Assembly: GCA_031291235.1 (NCBI GenBank)
Contig: JARLJL010000009.1
Span: forward strand, 433,993-497,992
Direction: 5' to 3'
DNA length: 64,000 nucleotides
Source of the DNA: Sulfuriferula sp.
GTDB lineage: Bacteria > Pseudomonadota > Gammaproteobacteria > Burkholderiales > Sulfuriferulaceae
Part shown: positions 47,254 to 56,662 of the stretch, in pieces
Layout of the letters: each line of letters starts with the position of its first letter
How positions within the stretch are numbered: the first letter of the stretch is position 1
The notes under the pieces: model-generated
Database searches by the model: none
Told to the model about the DNA's origin: nothing
Seen by the model: the letters and a program-made list of their open reading frames with translations, nothing else
Made by a program: the position numbers and the translations under genes

Positions 47254-47808
47254 ATGAGTTTATTGCATTTGTTTGGTGTGAATACTGGCGTTGGCGCGCA
47301 GATAAAGGAACGGCGAGCGCGTTTGTATCGTGTCGCCTATTCGTGGTGTCACGATCGCGCGCTGGCTGACGATCTGGTACAGGAAGCATTGGCTCGCGGC
47401 TTGTCGCATCTGCATCAGTTGCGCGATCCCATGCAGATGGATAGCTGGTTATTCAAGATTCTGCACAACTGCTGGCGCGATTGTTTGCGTTGTCAGAAGG
47501 ATTTTCAGGACGTAGAAGATATGGAAGATTATCTATACGCCCACGATGAAACGCCGGAGCGGATTAATTCGCGTACCCAGGTGGTGGATCGGGTACGTGC
47601 AGCAGTTGCGCTGTTGCCGATAGGCCAGCGCCAGGTGCTGACATTGGTGGATCTGGAAGAGTTCAGTTATAACCAGGTAGCCGAAATCCTCGCGATTCCG
47701 GTGGGTACGGTGATGAGCCGCCTGTGCCGCGCACGGATCGCGCTGAAGCAAACATTGATTGAATTGGCGCCCGTAACCAAAAACACGGTTTTAAGGATAG
47801 TAAAATGA
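47254..47808 (+). CDS. ECF RNA polymerase sigma factor (partner of DsrE anti-sigma)
   Basis: A 184-residue ECF sigma factor with region 2 (WCHDRALADDLVQEALARGLSHLHQLRD, DSWLFKILHNCWRDCLR) and region 4 (LLPIGQRQVLTLVDLEEFSYNQVAEIL plus IPVGTVMSRLCRARIALKQ). Its stop overlaps the anti-sigma start by 4 bases (ATGA), indicating coupled synthesis. The paired GGAATAA-N15-CGTCTT promoters suggest it drives itself and the divergent DsrE-porin unit. Confidence 0.93.
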   Translation: MSLLHLFGVNTGVGAQIKERRARLYRVAYSWCHDRALADDLVQEALARGLSHLHQLRDPMQMDSWLFKILHNCWRDCLRCQKDFQDVEDMEDYLYAHDETPERINSRTQVVDRVRAAVALLPIGQRQVLTLVDLEEFSYNQVAEILAIPVGTVMSRLCRARIALKQTLIELAPVTKNTVLRIVK

Positions 47809-48545
47809 ATCCGGAAATATCGAATGAACAGTTGAACGCTTTTATTGACGGCGAACTGGATATCCCTGAGAAAGACAGTTTGTTCGTGATGCTGGAGACC
47901 GATCCCGATTTGGCGCATCAGATATGCGAACTGCGGGCAGTCAAGGAGCTGGTGCGTCATGGCTATGCGGAACAGCGTCCGTCGGCGCAACGCGACTGGG
48001 TGCGTAAATTTTATGTGCCGCAATCGCTGGTGGCTGGCGTGATGCTGATACTGGGGCTGACGATGGGCTGGCTGGGGCGCGACTTGGATCGGCCGGCGGC
48101 GGCGATGCCGCTGGCGCAGTTCCAGCCCCGACTTCAGGCCGGAGCATTGCGTCCGGTCAGCCTTGCCGCCGTCACGCAGGATATGAATAAAATCGTGATG
48201 CATGTGGATTCAGCCAATGCAGCCAGATTCGGCATGTTGCTGGACGATGTGGAATATTTGACCGAGCATCAAATGGTAAACGGGCATCCGGTGCAGATAG
48301 AGGTGCTGGCAAGCCATAAGGGTTTGAGCATGCTGCGGGCCGATGTTACCCCGTATGCGGCGCGTATCAAGGCGCTGGTGAAACGACATCCCAATGTGAC
48401 TTTTGTCGCCTGCAATCAGACCATACAGCAATTGACCCGGGATGGCGTCAAGGTCAGGCTGGTGCCGCATACGCTGGTGGCGCCAGCCGCTACTGAGGAA
48501 ATCGTGGCCCGTTTGCGCGGCGGCTGGACCTATATCAAGGTTTGA
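47805..48545 (+). CDS. Transmembrane anti-sigma factor with a periplasmic DsrE-like domain
   Basis: A 246-residue protein. Residues 1-65 form an anti-sigma-like domain (NEQLNAFIDGELDIPEKDSL...LRAVKELVRHGYAE) that lacks the usual zinc HxxxCxxC motif. One membrane helix spans about 72-90 (SLVAGVMLILGLTMGWLG). Residues 128-246 form a DsrE-like domain: KIVMHVDSANAARFGMLLDD, VQIEVLASHKGLSML, FVACNQTIQQL with a single Cys203, and the end GGWTYIKV. This aligns segment by segment with the secreted DsrE protein encoded divergently (KVVYHIDD, KIAVVAHGKGIDFM, FKICNNTLKG, GYVYVKP). Such a sensor domain on an anti-sigma factor is unusual. Confidence 0.85.
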   Translation: MNPEISNEQLNAFIDGELDIPEKDSLFVMLETDPDLAHQICELRAVKELVRHGYAEQRPSAQRDWVRKFYVPQSLVAGVMLILGLTMGWLGRDLDRPAAAMPLAQFQPRLQAGALRPVSLAAVTQDMNKIVMHVDSANAARFGMLLDDVEYLTEHQMVNGHPVQIEVLASHKGLSMLRADVTPYAARIKALVKRHPNVTFVACNQTIQQLTRDGVKVRLVPHTLVAPAATEEIVARLRGGWTYIKV

Positions 48546-48625
48546 CGGCTTGCGTGCATGATGGCGGGTGCCTGCTGCGTTTGCTGCACTGGCAAGACGG
48601 TGCTCGCTTCTGGTACAGTTGAGCG

Positions 48626-49354
48626 ATGACTAAACTATCGCTGGATCGTATTCTCCAATCGCAAGGCTTCGGGACACGCAATTACTGCCGGGAATTGGTA
48701 GCCGAAGGGGCAGTCAGCATTGCCGGCAACGTTGTTACCGATTATCGCAATAAAATAGCGACTGATGGATTGCGGTTTACGCTGTTCGATACTGAATGGA
48801 TTTACCGCGAACACCTGTATATTGCATTAAACAAGCCTGTCGATTTCGAATGTTCCCGCAAGCCCAGTCATCATCCGGGTGTGCTGAGTCTGCTTCCGGA
48901 GCAATTCTCGTGGCGCGACGTGCAGCCGGTCGGGCGGCTCGATCACGATACCACTGGTTTGTTGTTGATGTCGGACGATGGTGCCTTCATTCACGCCCAG
49001 TCTTCACCGCGGCGTCATGTGCCTAAAATTTATGTTGCGACGACGCACGCGCCGGTTACGGATATATTAATTGCTGCTATGTTGGGCGGCGTTAAACTGC
49101 ATGACGAGCCCGCGCAGTTAAGGGCGGTCACTTGCCGGAAAATAGATGAATATCGGCTTGAGATCGTGCTGGAGCAGGGCAAATACCATCAGGTCAAGCG
49201 TATGCTGGCTGCTGCAGGCAATCATTGCACCGCCTTGCAGCGTACAGCCATAGGCGCGTTGACGCTGGATGCGCTGGGTTTGGCAGTCGGTGCGTGGTGC
49301 TATCTGGATGCGGGGCAGATGGCCTTGTTGCGTGAGTCGGCGGTTGCGGGTTAA
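48626..49354 (+). CDS. rsuA: 16S rRNA pseudouridine synthase, RsuA family
   Basis: A 242-residue enzyme with an N-terminal S4 RNA-binding domain (LSLDRILQSQGFGTRNYCRELVAEGAVSI) and the catalytic motif GRLDHDTTGLLL (Asp nucleophile). The length and KPSHHPGVLSLLP segment fit RsuA, which isomerises U516 of 16S rRNA. Convergent with the GGDEF-EAL gene, overlapping by 4 bases. Confidence 0.87.
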   Translation: MTKLSLDRILQSQGFGTRNYCRELVAEGAVSIAGNVVTDYRNKIATDGLRFTLFDTEWIYREHLYIALNKPVDFECSRKPSHHPGVLSLLPEQFSWRDVQPVGRLDHDTTGLLLMSDDGAFIHAQSSPRRHVPKIYVATTHAPVTDILIAAMLGGVKLHDEPAQLRAVTCRKIDEYRLEIVLEQGKYHQVKRMLAAAGNHCTALQRTAIGALTLDALGLAVGAWCYLDAGQMALLRESAVAG

Positions 49355-50985
49355 CGCAACGCAAACCGGCTGCTCATATAGCGCTGGCTTTGTTTGTTAT
49401 GCCAGATTATCCATTCCGGCACGGCATGAGCGGGCATGGGTTTGCTGAAATAAAATCCTTGAACGACATCGCAGCCCAGTATTTGCAGCAATTCGAGAAT
49501 TTCCGCGTTCTCTACGCCTTCGGCGACAACGCGATATCCCATGTTATGCGCCATGACGATCGTGGCATGGACGATGATGGCATCGTTTTCATCGGTGGTC
49601 ATGTCGGTGACGAACGATTTGTCGATCTTGATTTCAGCAGCAGGCAGGCTTTTTAAATACGCCAGAGATGAATAGCCGGTTCCGAAATCGTCGATCGAGC
49701 ACTGTACGCCGAGCTCGCTCAGTGTAGTTAGGGTTGCGTTGGCGAGTTCGGGGTTGATCATCATGCTGCTTTCGGTGACTTCCAGAATCAGGCTGGCAGG
49801 CGGGATATTGTAGGACGCGAGCGCATTTGCAATGTCGTCTGGCAGGCTTTCGTCGCTCAGGTTGCGCATCGATAGATTGACTGCAACCTTGATATTTAGG
49901 CCCAGCGCATGCCATTCCTCGAGTTGGGCCAGCACGGTGTGTAGCACGAAGAAGGTGATTTGTTTCATCAGGCCGACGCGTTCCGCAATCGGGATAAACT
50001 GATCGGGCGGGACGTTGCCAAGAGCCGGATGATTCCAGCGTACCAGTGCTTCCAATCCGCATGCCGTACCGTCTTTCAGGTTGATCTTGGGTTGATAGCA
50101 GATACTGAGCTGGTGCTTGAGGTCAGGGTGCTTGAGCGTGGCAATGAGGTTCAAATTGCTTAGACTGGATTCATTGATACCGGCCGCATACATGACATAG
50201 CCGCTGCCGTTGCGTTTGGCGGCATACATGGCAACATCGGCATGCTGCAGCAACTGCTGGGTGATATCGCCGTGCTCGGGATACATGGCAATGCCGATGC
50301 TGCCGCCGATGCTGAGTTTATGACCGTCTATGACGAAAGGCTCGTCAACCAGGGTCAGCACATGTTTGCAGAAACTGACGGCTTCCTTTTTGCTGGTAGA
50401 CTCGAGTACGAAACCGAACTCATCTCCGCCCAGACGGGAAACCATGCAGGACAGCGTGGTCATGCCTTGCAGGCGTTGCGCTAACGAGATGAGCAGTTCG
50501 TCGCCATAATGATGACCTAACGTATCATTGACTTCCTTGAACCGGTTAAGATCCATGATCATGATGGTGATGGGGCGTTTTGTGAGGTTGCCAATGGTGA
50601 TGGCCTGTTCGATGCGTTCCATTAGCAGGCGGCGGTTGGGCAGATTGGTTAGGCTGTCGTGCAGCCAGCCGTGGCGTTCACGTTTCATGATTTCGCGTAC
50701 GTAGTGCAGCGTTTGTACGCTGACATGCATGGTAATCAGCACAAACAGTCCACCGCTGAAAAACACGCCGGAGACGACGATGTCAACCAGCTCGGCAGGA
50801 CGGGCAAGTAAGGTGAGGCCGTAACCGGAATAGCCTATAATGAAAAGCAGGACAAAGCCGGATAGCAAGCGCCATCCTGCCAGATTGCGGGTGTGTTCGT
50901 CTTTTAGCAATACGTGGGCGTAACTGCTTGATCGCAGCATGAATAATATGCCGACAGCAATCAGTAACAAGCTGTAAATCTTCAA
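49351..50985 (-). CDS. Membrane GGDEF-EAL protein
   Basis: A 544-residue cyclic di-GMP protein with three predicted N-terminal helices (about 3-18, 38-58, 68-90) and no clear sensor domain. GGDEF is at 186-190 (RLGGDEFGFVL) without an RxxD inhibitory site; EAL is at 312-314 (EALVRW), with DDFGTGYSSLAYL and KIDKSFV intact. It may be mainly a phosphodiesterase, or bifunctional. Confidence 0.9.
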   Translation of the reverse strand: MKIYSLLLIAVGILFMLRSSSYAHVLLKDEHTRNLAGWRLLSGFVLLFIIGYSGYGLTLLARPAELVDIVVSGVFFSGGLFVLITMHVSVQTLHYVREIMKRERHGWLHDSLTNLPNRRLLMERIEQAITIGNLTKRPITIMIMDLNRFKEVNDTLGHHYGDELLISLAQRLQGMTTLSCMVSRLGGDEFGFVLESTSKKEAVSFCKHVLTLVDEPFVIDGHKLSIGGSIGIAMYPEHGDITQQLLQHADVAMYAAKRNGSGYVMYAAGINESSLSNLNLIATLKHPDLKHQLSICYQPKINLKDGTACGLEALVRWNHPALGNVPPDQFIPIAERVGLMKQITFFVLHTVLAQLEEWHALGLNIKVAVNLSMRNLSDESLPDDIANALASYNIPPASLILEVTESSMMINPELANATLTTLSELGVQCSIDDFGTGYSSLAYLKSLPAAEIKIDKSFVTDMTTDENDAIIVHATIVMAHNMGYRVVAEGVENAEILELLQILGCDVVQGFYFSKPMPAHAVPEWIIWHNKQSQRYMSSRFALR

Positions 50986-51116
50986 AATTCTCTACCATCC
51001 AATGTTTTGTTGTAGGCTATAGATGTAAATAAGTTAAAAACTTTTTTAACAAATTACGCCAACTTGTTATATTTTTGATATATTTGGGTCATGTGTTACG
51101 CTCAAGGTAAATTCCC

Positions 51117-52079
51117 ATGAATATCCCGTCTCGTTATACCCTGCTACTTGCAGCGTTTGCCATTATTGTGGCGACGGATGCGGATGCTGCGCATAGCCGT
51201 CATCATGCAGCACAACTGGCTGAATACAGTATGCCAGACAGTGCTGAATTGCCCCATTTGAGTGCGTTATCGGTATTGGTATTAAATCAGGACGATGACC
51301 TACCTTTATATCAAAAAAACACGGATATGGAAACGCCTATCGCGTCCATCAGCAAGTTAATGACAGCGATGGTCGTGCTGGATAGCCATCCGGACATGGA
51401 TGAGGTGCTGGAAATTACGCAGGCGGATGTGGATACCCTACGCCATTCCAGTTCGCGTCTTGCCGTCGGTACGCGTTTAAGCCGGGGCGAATTGCTGCAT
51501 TTGGCGCTGATTGCTTCGGAAAATCGGGCTGCATCGGCATTGGCGCGCAATTATCCCGGCGGTATGGAAAAATTTATTGCGGCGATGAACCGCAAGACGC
51601 GCAGTCTCGGCATGTTGCACACCAGATTTGAAGATCCAACCGGTTTGTCGAGCAACAATCAGTCGACGGCAACGGATCTGGCCAAGATGGTGCAGGCTGC
51701 TATCCGCTATCCGACCATACATGAGATAACCACTACCGGCAGTTATGAGATCACCAGTACGGGCATGGTAAAAGTGCGGCACAAGCATAAGCAAAGCTGG
51801 CGGAGCGTAACTCGCAAGGTGGCGTTCCGTAATACCAACGAACTGGTACGCGATGACAATTGGGATATCGGGTTGTCCAAAACCGGTTTTATCAACGAAG
51901 CCGGGCATTGTCTGGTAATGCAGGCAACCATTGCACAAAAGCCGGTGATTATCGTGTTACTGGATGCATACGGCAAATATGGCAGGATCAGCGATGCCAA
52001 GCGCATCAAGGAATGGCTGGAGCAGCGCAGCGTGAATAACAAGGTTGCGCTGCGTCAGGATCGCATTTCGCGTAATTGA
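51117..52079 (+). CDS. pbpG: D-alanyl-D-alanine endopeptidase (penicillin-binding protein 7 type)
   Basis: A secreted S11 serine peptidase of 320 residues, cutting cross-links in peptidoglycan. Signal peptide about 1-24. The three active-site motifs are present: SISK (SxxK) in PIASISKLMTAM, SEN in IASENRAASALAR, and KTG in LSKTGFINEAG. The length and lack of a C-terminal amphipathic anchor fit PbpG. Confidence 0.92.
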   Translation: MNIPSRYTLLLAAFAIIVATDADAAHSRHHAAQLAEYSMPDSAELPHLSALSVLVLNQDDDLPLYQKNTDMETPIASISKLMTAMVVLDSHPDMDEVLEITQADVDTLRHSSSRLAVGTRLSRGELLHLALIASENRAASALARNYPGGMEKFIAAMNRKTRSLGMLHTRFEDPTGLSSNNQSTATDLAKMVQAAIRYPTIHEITTTGSYEITSTGMVKVRHKHKQSWRSVTRKVAFRNTNELVRDDNWDIGLSKTGFINEAGHCLVMQATIAQKPVIIVLLDAYGKYGRISDAKRIKEWLEQRSVNNKVALRQDRISRN

Positions 52080-52140
52080 GAGACACGTTAATGCATAGCC
52101 GCACAGGCCGGTTTGCTTCATGTCCTGAGATGTGGGCCGC

Positions 52141-52704
52141 ATGTTAATTTACGTACACGGTTTTAATAGCGGTAGTGTTTCATCTAAGGCGCGAGAATTG
52201 CAGGCGTATTTCGCGCGTGCGGGCAAACCGGAAGCTGTGCTTTGTCCGGATTTGCCGCATCGCCCCGCTCAGGCGATCGCTATGTTGAGCGAATTGATAG
52301 CGGCGCACGATACGGTCACGCTGGTGGGTAGTTCGCTAGGCGGATTTTATGCGACTTGGCTGGCCGAGCGGTTCGGCATAAAGGCTGCACTGGTCAATCC
52401 CGCGGTTCATGCGCATTTGCTACTGGCCGGTGAAATAGGCGAGCAAAAAAACTACAGTAGCGGCGAGGTTTATCAATTTACACCGCAACATCTTGAGGAA
52501 CTCGCTGCGCTGGATTTAGCGCATGCGCAGCATCCGGAGAATTTTCTGCTGCTGGTCGAAACCGGGGATGAAGTGTTGGACTATCGCGATGCGCTTGCTT
52601 ATTATGCCGAAAGCCGTCAAATAGTCGTACCGGGCGGCAACCACGGATTTTTATCTTTTACGCAATATATTCCGGCTATACTGGAATTCCAGGCGCATCG
52701 TTGA
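52141..52704 (+). CDS. YqiA/YcfP-type alpha/beta-fold esterase
   Basis: A 187-residue esterase beginning MLIYVHGFNSGSVSSKA, with the nucleophile elbow GSSLGGFYATWLA (Ser near 68) and C-terminal acid and histidine (ETGDEVLDY; GGNHGFLSF). YqiA-family proteins are short, single-domain esterases. I chose the ATG at 52141 over a GTG 9 bases earlier. It precedes the ribonuclease gene by 24 bases. Confidence 0.85.
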   Translation: MLIYVHGFNSGSVSSKARELQAYFARAGKPEAVLCPDLPHRPAQAIAMLSELIAAHDTVTLVGSSLGGFYATWLAERFGIKAALVNPAVHAHLLLAGEIGEQKNYSSGEVYQFTPQHLEELAALDLAHAQHPENFLLLVETGDEVLDYRDALAYYAESRQIVVPGGNHGFLSFTQYIPAILEFQAHR

Positions 52705-52728
52705 TGCGTGCTTACGCGGTTACCAATC

Positions 52729-54621
52729 ATGTATTTACTGTACGAAGAAGACGGTCAGTTCAAGGCCGGAACCATAATCACCGATAACGAAGCTTCGTTA
52801 CAAGTCGACACCCAGCATGGCAAACGCATTAAGGTTAAGGTCATAAACGTGATGATGCGTTTTGTGGCACCGTCCCCTGCCGAATTCATGGAATCCGCAC
52901 AATCCGTGCGCGATGAAGCCGATGCCGATTTTTTGTGGGAAGTCGCCAGTCAGGATGAGTTCGGTTTTGCCGATCTGGCTACCGAATATTTCGGACATGT
53001 GCCGACAGCCATCGAATCGGCCGGCATCCTGATGCGACTGCACGAGTCGCCCATGCATTTCTACAAAAAGGGGCGCGGGCGCTATAAAGCCGCACCGGCC
53101 GAGTCGCTAACGGCAGCCAAGGCCGGTGTCGAACGCAGACAGCGCGAAGCTGAGCAGTTGACGGCCTATGTTGCGGAATTGACGGCCTTCAGTTTGCCGG
53201 ACGATTTGCGCGAGCATGTAACGCAACTGCTTTATGCGCCGGATAAAAATCAGCTGATCTGGAAAGCGCTGGATGCTGCCTGCAAGCAGACAGGATTAAC
53301 GCCATTGAAATTGCTGGATCGTTGCGGGGCGATCGCGTCCAGTCACGATTACCATTTGCAGTTATTTTTGCGCGAGCATTTTCCACGTGGAATCGGCTTT
53401 GCCGAAGTTGAGGCATTGCCGGCCGTTCCGGAATTGCCGCTGGCTGCGGTCAGCGCGTTCAGTATCGACGATGCCAGCACGACGGAAATAGACGATGCAT
53501 TTTCGGTACTGCGGCTGGAAAACGGCAATTGGCAGGTGGGTGTGCATATCGCTGCGCCGACGCTGGGCATTACACCGGCATCGGGTTGGGATCAGATCGC
53601 TGCTCAGCGTCTTTCTACCGTGTATTATCCCGGCGGCAAGATCACCATGCTGCCCGATGTTGCTATCACCGATTACACCTTAAGCGAGTCGCGTACCGCG
53701 CCCGCATTGTCCATGTATATCGAAGTAACCGATGCGTCCTGGCAAGTGGTGGGGCATACGACACGGCTGGAACAGGTGCATATTGCGGCCAATTTGCGTC
53801 ATGAATTGCTGGAGACGGACTTCAATCACGCGAATTTGACAACAGATTGCGCCGAGTATGCCCATCAGACCGAGCTGACTATGCTGTGGCACTTGTCCGG
53901 GGCGCTGGAAGCCGCGCGCGGCAAAACGCCCGACCCGAATTTGCCGCAACGCGTAGATTACAATTTCAAGGTGGAAAACGATCGGGTAACCATTACCGAT
54001 CGCTTGCGCGGCAACCCGATCGACCGTGTCGTGTCTGAATTGATGATATACGTGAATGCGGAGTGGGGTAAATGGCTGGCCGATACCAATACCATGGCGT
54101 TGTACCGGACACAGCAGAACGGCAAGGTTAAGATGAGTACCAAGCCCGGGCCGCACGTCGGTTTGGGGGTGGCTCAGTATACCTGGGCCAGCTCGCCATT
54201 GCGCCGTTATGTTGATTTGATCAATCAGCGCCAGCTTATCGCGCTGGTGCAGGAAACACCGCCGCCGTATCCGCCGAAATCGGATACGCTGTATACCGTT
54301 TTGCGCGATTTCGAGTTGGCATACGATGCCTATAACGAGTTTCAGCGCAAAATGGAACGTTATTGGTGTTTGCGCTGGCTACAACAGGAAAACTGCAGCA
54401 GCATACATGCCAACGTAATCAAGGAAAACCTGGTGCGGTTGCAGGGTTTGCCGTTTGTTACACGGGTGCCGTCGTTGCCGGAATTGTCTGCGGGCACCGA
54501 AGTGAATCTGGGGATAGATGACGTCGATCTGCTGGATGTCGAATTGTCGTGTAGTTTCCTGAATAAACTCACGCCGGATAGCGAGACGGCTCCCGCAGGT
54601 GCAGAATCCGGGTTAGAATAA
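52729..54621 (+). CDS. RNB-domain exoribonuclease (RNase II/R family)
   Basis: A 630-residue 3'-to-5' RNA exonuclease of the betaproteobacterial RNB type. The magnesium-binding cluster lies at residues 247-256 (DDASTTEIDD), and further motifs include HIAAPTLGI, NYFKVENDR-like sequence and YTWASSPLRRYVDLINQRQL. The N-terminus (YLLYEEDGQFKAGTII) is a small beta-barrel segment rather than a full cold-shock pair. I chose the ATG at 52729; an in-frame GTG at 52708 is possible. Confidence 0.9.
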   Translation: MYLLYEEDGQFKAGTIITDNEASLQVDTQHGKRIKVKVINVMMRFVAPSPAEFMESAQSVRDEADADFLWEVASQDEFGFADLATEYFGHVPTAIESAGILMRLHESPMHFYKKGRGRYKAAPAESLTAAKAGVERRQREAEQLTAYVAELTAFSLPDDLREHVTQLLYAPDKNQLIWKALDAACKQTGLTPLKLLDRCGAIASSHDYHLQLFLREHFPRGIGFAEVEALPAVPELPLAAVSAFSIDDASTTEIDDAFSVLRLENGNWQVGVHIAAPTLGITPASGWDQIAAQRLSTVYYPGGKITMLPDVAITDYTLSESRTAPALSMYIEVTDASWQVVGHTTRLEQVHIAANLRHELLETDFNHANLTTDCAEYAHQTELTMLWHLSGALEAARGKTPDPNLPQRVDYNFKVENDRVTITDRLRGNPIDRVVSELMIYVNAEWGKWLADTNTMALYRTQQNGKVKMSTKPGPHVGLGVAQYTWASSPLRRYVDLINQRQLIALVQETPPPYPPKSDTLYTVLRDFELAYDAYNEFQRKMERYWCLRWLQQENCSSIHANVIKENLVRLQGLPFVTRVPSLPELSAGTEVNLGIDDVDLLDVELSCSFLNKLTPDSETAPAGAESGLE

Positions 54622-54626
54622 AACGC

Positions 54627-55526
54627 ATGAATGCGCTCAAACCACTTTACGACCTAGCTGCAATACTGCGCCTGCCGGTGGCGTTTATTGTCGCATTGCT
54701 GCTTTCGTTCTTTCTTCATGCAGCGGCATTGAGTCTATCGTTCAAATTGCCGGCTGTGGGCGAACAGAATTTCTTTACGCCGCCGCTGGAAGTGGTGCTG
54801 GTCAACAGCAAATCTGCCACGCGCCCGCGTAAGGCGGACGCGCTGGCGCAGAGCAATCTGGATGGCGGCGGCAACACCGACGCAGATCGTCACGCCAAAA
54901 GCCCGTTACCTGCAATGTCGCACGATCAGCGTCAGGAGCAGGCGCAGTCTGCCGAACAGCGTGTCAAATTGCTGGAAGCGGAAAGCCGTAAAATCATGAC
55001 GCAACTCAAGTCGAATTACAGCCTGACTAACGGTCAGCCGCAGCCGGATGCGCCGGAAAAGGCCGCAGCAGCGACATCGGCTACCGGGAATTTGCAGGAA
55101 CAGAGCCTGGAAATGGCGAAGCTGGAAGCGCGCATTTCGCAGGAGTACGATGCCTATCAAAAGCGTCCGCGCAAGATGTTTATCGGCGCCAGCGCGCAGG
55201 AATACGTGTTTGCCCGCTATATCGAGGATTGGCGAATCAAGGTCGAGCGCGTCGGCAACCAGAATTATCCCGATGCGGCGCGGCAGCAAAGAATTTACGG
55301 CAAGTTGCAGCTTACGGTTTCGATCAAGGCCGACGGCAGTCTGGACGATGTCGTGGTGACCCGATCCTCGGGGTTCAAGATACTGGATGCTGCGGCTGTC
55401 GCCATAGTGCGTCAGGCCGCGCCGTATTCGCCGTTCCCCGAAGAGGTACGCAAAAAGGCTGATGTGGTTGTTATCACGCGTACCTGGACATTTGCGCCAG
55501 GCGATCAGCTCAGCACTAAAGAATAG
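54627..55526 (+). CDS. TonB energy-transducing protein
   Basis: A 299-residue TonB with an N-terminal membrane helix (about 17-37), a periplasmic spacer rich in Ala, Gln and Lys with a coiled-coil stretch (QAQSAEQRVKLLEAESRKIM), and the C-terminal TonB fold (YPDAARQQRIYGKLQLTVSIKADGSLDDVVVTRSSG). It would couple ExbBD energy to receptors such as BtuB in this window; exbB and exbD are not nearby. It starts 5 bases after the ribonuclease stop. Confidence 0.88.
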   Translation: MNALKPLYDLAAILRLPVAFIVALLLSFFLHAAALSLSFKLPAVGEQNFFTPPLEVVLVNSKSATRPRKADALAQSNLDGGGNTDADRHAKSPLPAMSHDQRQEQAQSAEQRVKLLEAESRKIMTQLKSNYSLTNGQPQPDAPEKAAAATSATGNLQEQSLEMAKLEARISQEYDAYQKRPRKMFIGASAQEYVFARYIEDWRIKVERVGNQNYPDAARQQRIYGKLQLTVSIKADGSLDDVVVTRSSGFKILDAAAVAIVRQAAPYSPFPEEVRKKADVVVITRTWTFAPGDQLSTKE

Positions 55527-55538
55527 CGGCACCCATTA

Positions 55539-55565
55539 TTGGTTATATCAACGCCATGATATAAT
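55539..55565 (+). promoter_or_regulatory. Promoter of fbp (extended -10)
   Basis: TTGGTT (55539-55544) and TGATATAAT, an extended -10 with perfect TATAAT at 55560-55565. The spacer is only 15 bases, but the extended -10 can compensate. It lies 34 bases before the fbp ATG. Confidence 0.55.
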
Positions 55566-55599
55566 TTACCCATTCATTTAATCCAAAAAGGCTAAACCC

Positions 55600-56607
55600 A
55601 TGCAGATTGGCACAACCATTGCGCAATTTCTCGCTGACGAACAGCGTAAGAGCAACACCTCAAATACCGATTTGCTTGCTTTGATGGGGCAAGTGGTTAC
55701 CGCATGTAAAGTGATTTCCAATGAGATCAATAAAGGCGCGTTGTTTGGTGAAATGGGCAGTCTGGAATCGCAAAACATCCAGGGCGAAACCCAGAAGAAG
55801 CTGGACGTGATCACCAACGAAATTTTCATGCAAACCACGGAACGTGGCGGTCAGCTGGCCGGCATGGCATCCGAAGAGATGGATGACGTTTATGATATTC
55901 CTGCGCAATATCCTCATGGCAAATACTTGCTGGTATTTGATCCGCTGGATGGTTCGTCCAACGTTGACGTGAATATTTCGGTCGGTACGATTTTCTCCGT
56001 GTTGCATTACAACGGCAGTGCGGCTAATCCAGTTGCCGCCGACTTCCTGCAGCCTGGCACCAAGCAAGTTGCTGCTGGTTACGCGTTGTACGGCTCTTCC
56101 ACCATGCTGGTGATTACCACTGGCCATGGCGTCAATGGCTTTACCCTGAACAGCGATATCGGCGAATTCGTGCTGACTCATCCTGGCATGATGATTCCTG
56201 CCGATACCAAGGAATTCGCGATTAACGCGTCCAACCAGCGTTTCTGGGAAGCGCCGGTGCAGCGCTATGTCAGCGAATGCGTTGCCGGCAAAACCGGCCC
56301 GCGCGGACGCGATTTCAATATGCGCTGGGTGGCTTCCATGGTGGCTGAAGTGCATCGCATCCTTATTCGCGGCGGTATTTTCATGTACCCCAAGGACACC
56401 AAGGATCCAACCAAAGCCGGCAAGTTGCGTCTGATGTACGAGGCCAATCCGATGAGCTTTATCGTCGAGCAGGCAGGCGGTTTGTCCAGTACCGGGCGTC
56501 AGCGTATTCTGGATGTGCAACCGGAAGGTCTGCATCAGCGCGTGCCGGTGATTCTGGGTTCCAAAAATGAAGTTGAGGTTGTATTGTCATACCACGCCGG
56601 TATGTAA
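55600..56607 (+). CDS. fbp: Fructose-1,6-bisphosphatase, class I
   Basis: Hydrolyses fructose-1,6-bisphosphate in gluconeogenesis or the Calvin cycle. The 335 residues include [37 protein letters not shown] (metal site) and the substrate segment [31 protein letters not shown]. It is monocistronic, with its own promoter and a strong terminator. Its presence fits autotrophy but does not prove it. Confidence 0.97.
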   Translation: MQIGTTIAQFLADEQRKSNTSNTDLLALMGQVVTACKVISNEINKGALFGEMGSLESQNIQGETQKKLDVITNEIFMQTTERGGQLAGMASEEMDDVYDIPAQYPHGKYLLVFDPLDGSSNVDVNISVGTIFSVLHYNGSAANPVAADFLQPGTKQVAAGYALYGSSTMLVITTGHGVNGFTLNSDIGEFVLTHPGMMIPADTKEFAINASNQRFWEAPVQRYVSECVAGKTGPRGRDFNMRWVASMVAEVHRILIRGGIFMYPKDTKDPTKAGKLRLMYEANPMSFIVEQAGGLSSTGRQRILDVQPEGLHQRVPVILGSKNEVEVVLSYHAGM

Positions 56608-56623
56608 TTTGACCTTGCTGATG

Positions 56624-56652
56624 AAAGGCACAACTGCGGTTGTGCCTTTTTT
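56624..56652 (+). terminator. Intrinsic terminator of fbp
   Basis: AAAGGCACAAC and GTTGTGCCTTT pair perfectly around TGCG, followed by a T-run. It lies 17 bases after fbp and also faces the convergent tilS gene. Confidence 0.95.
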
Positions 56653-56662
56653 ATGCCTGTCG

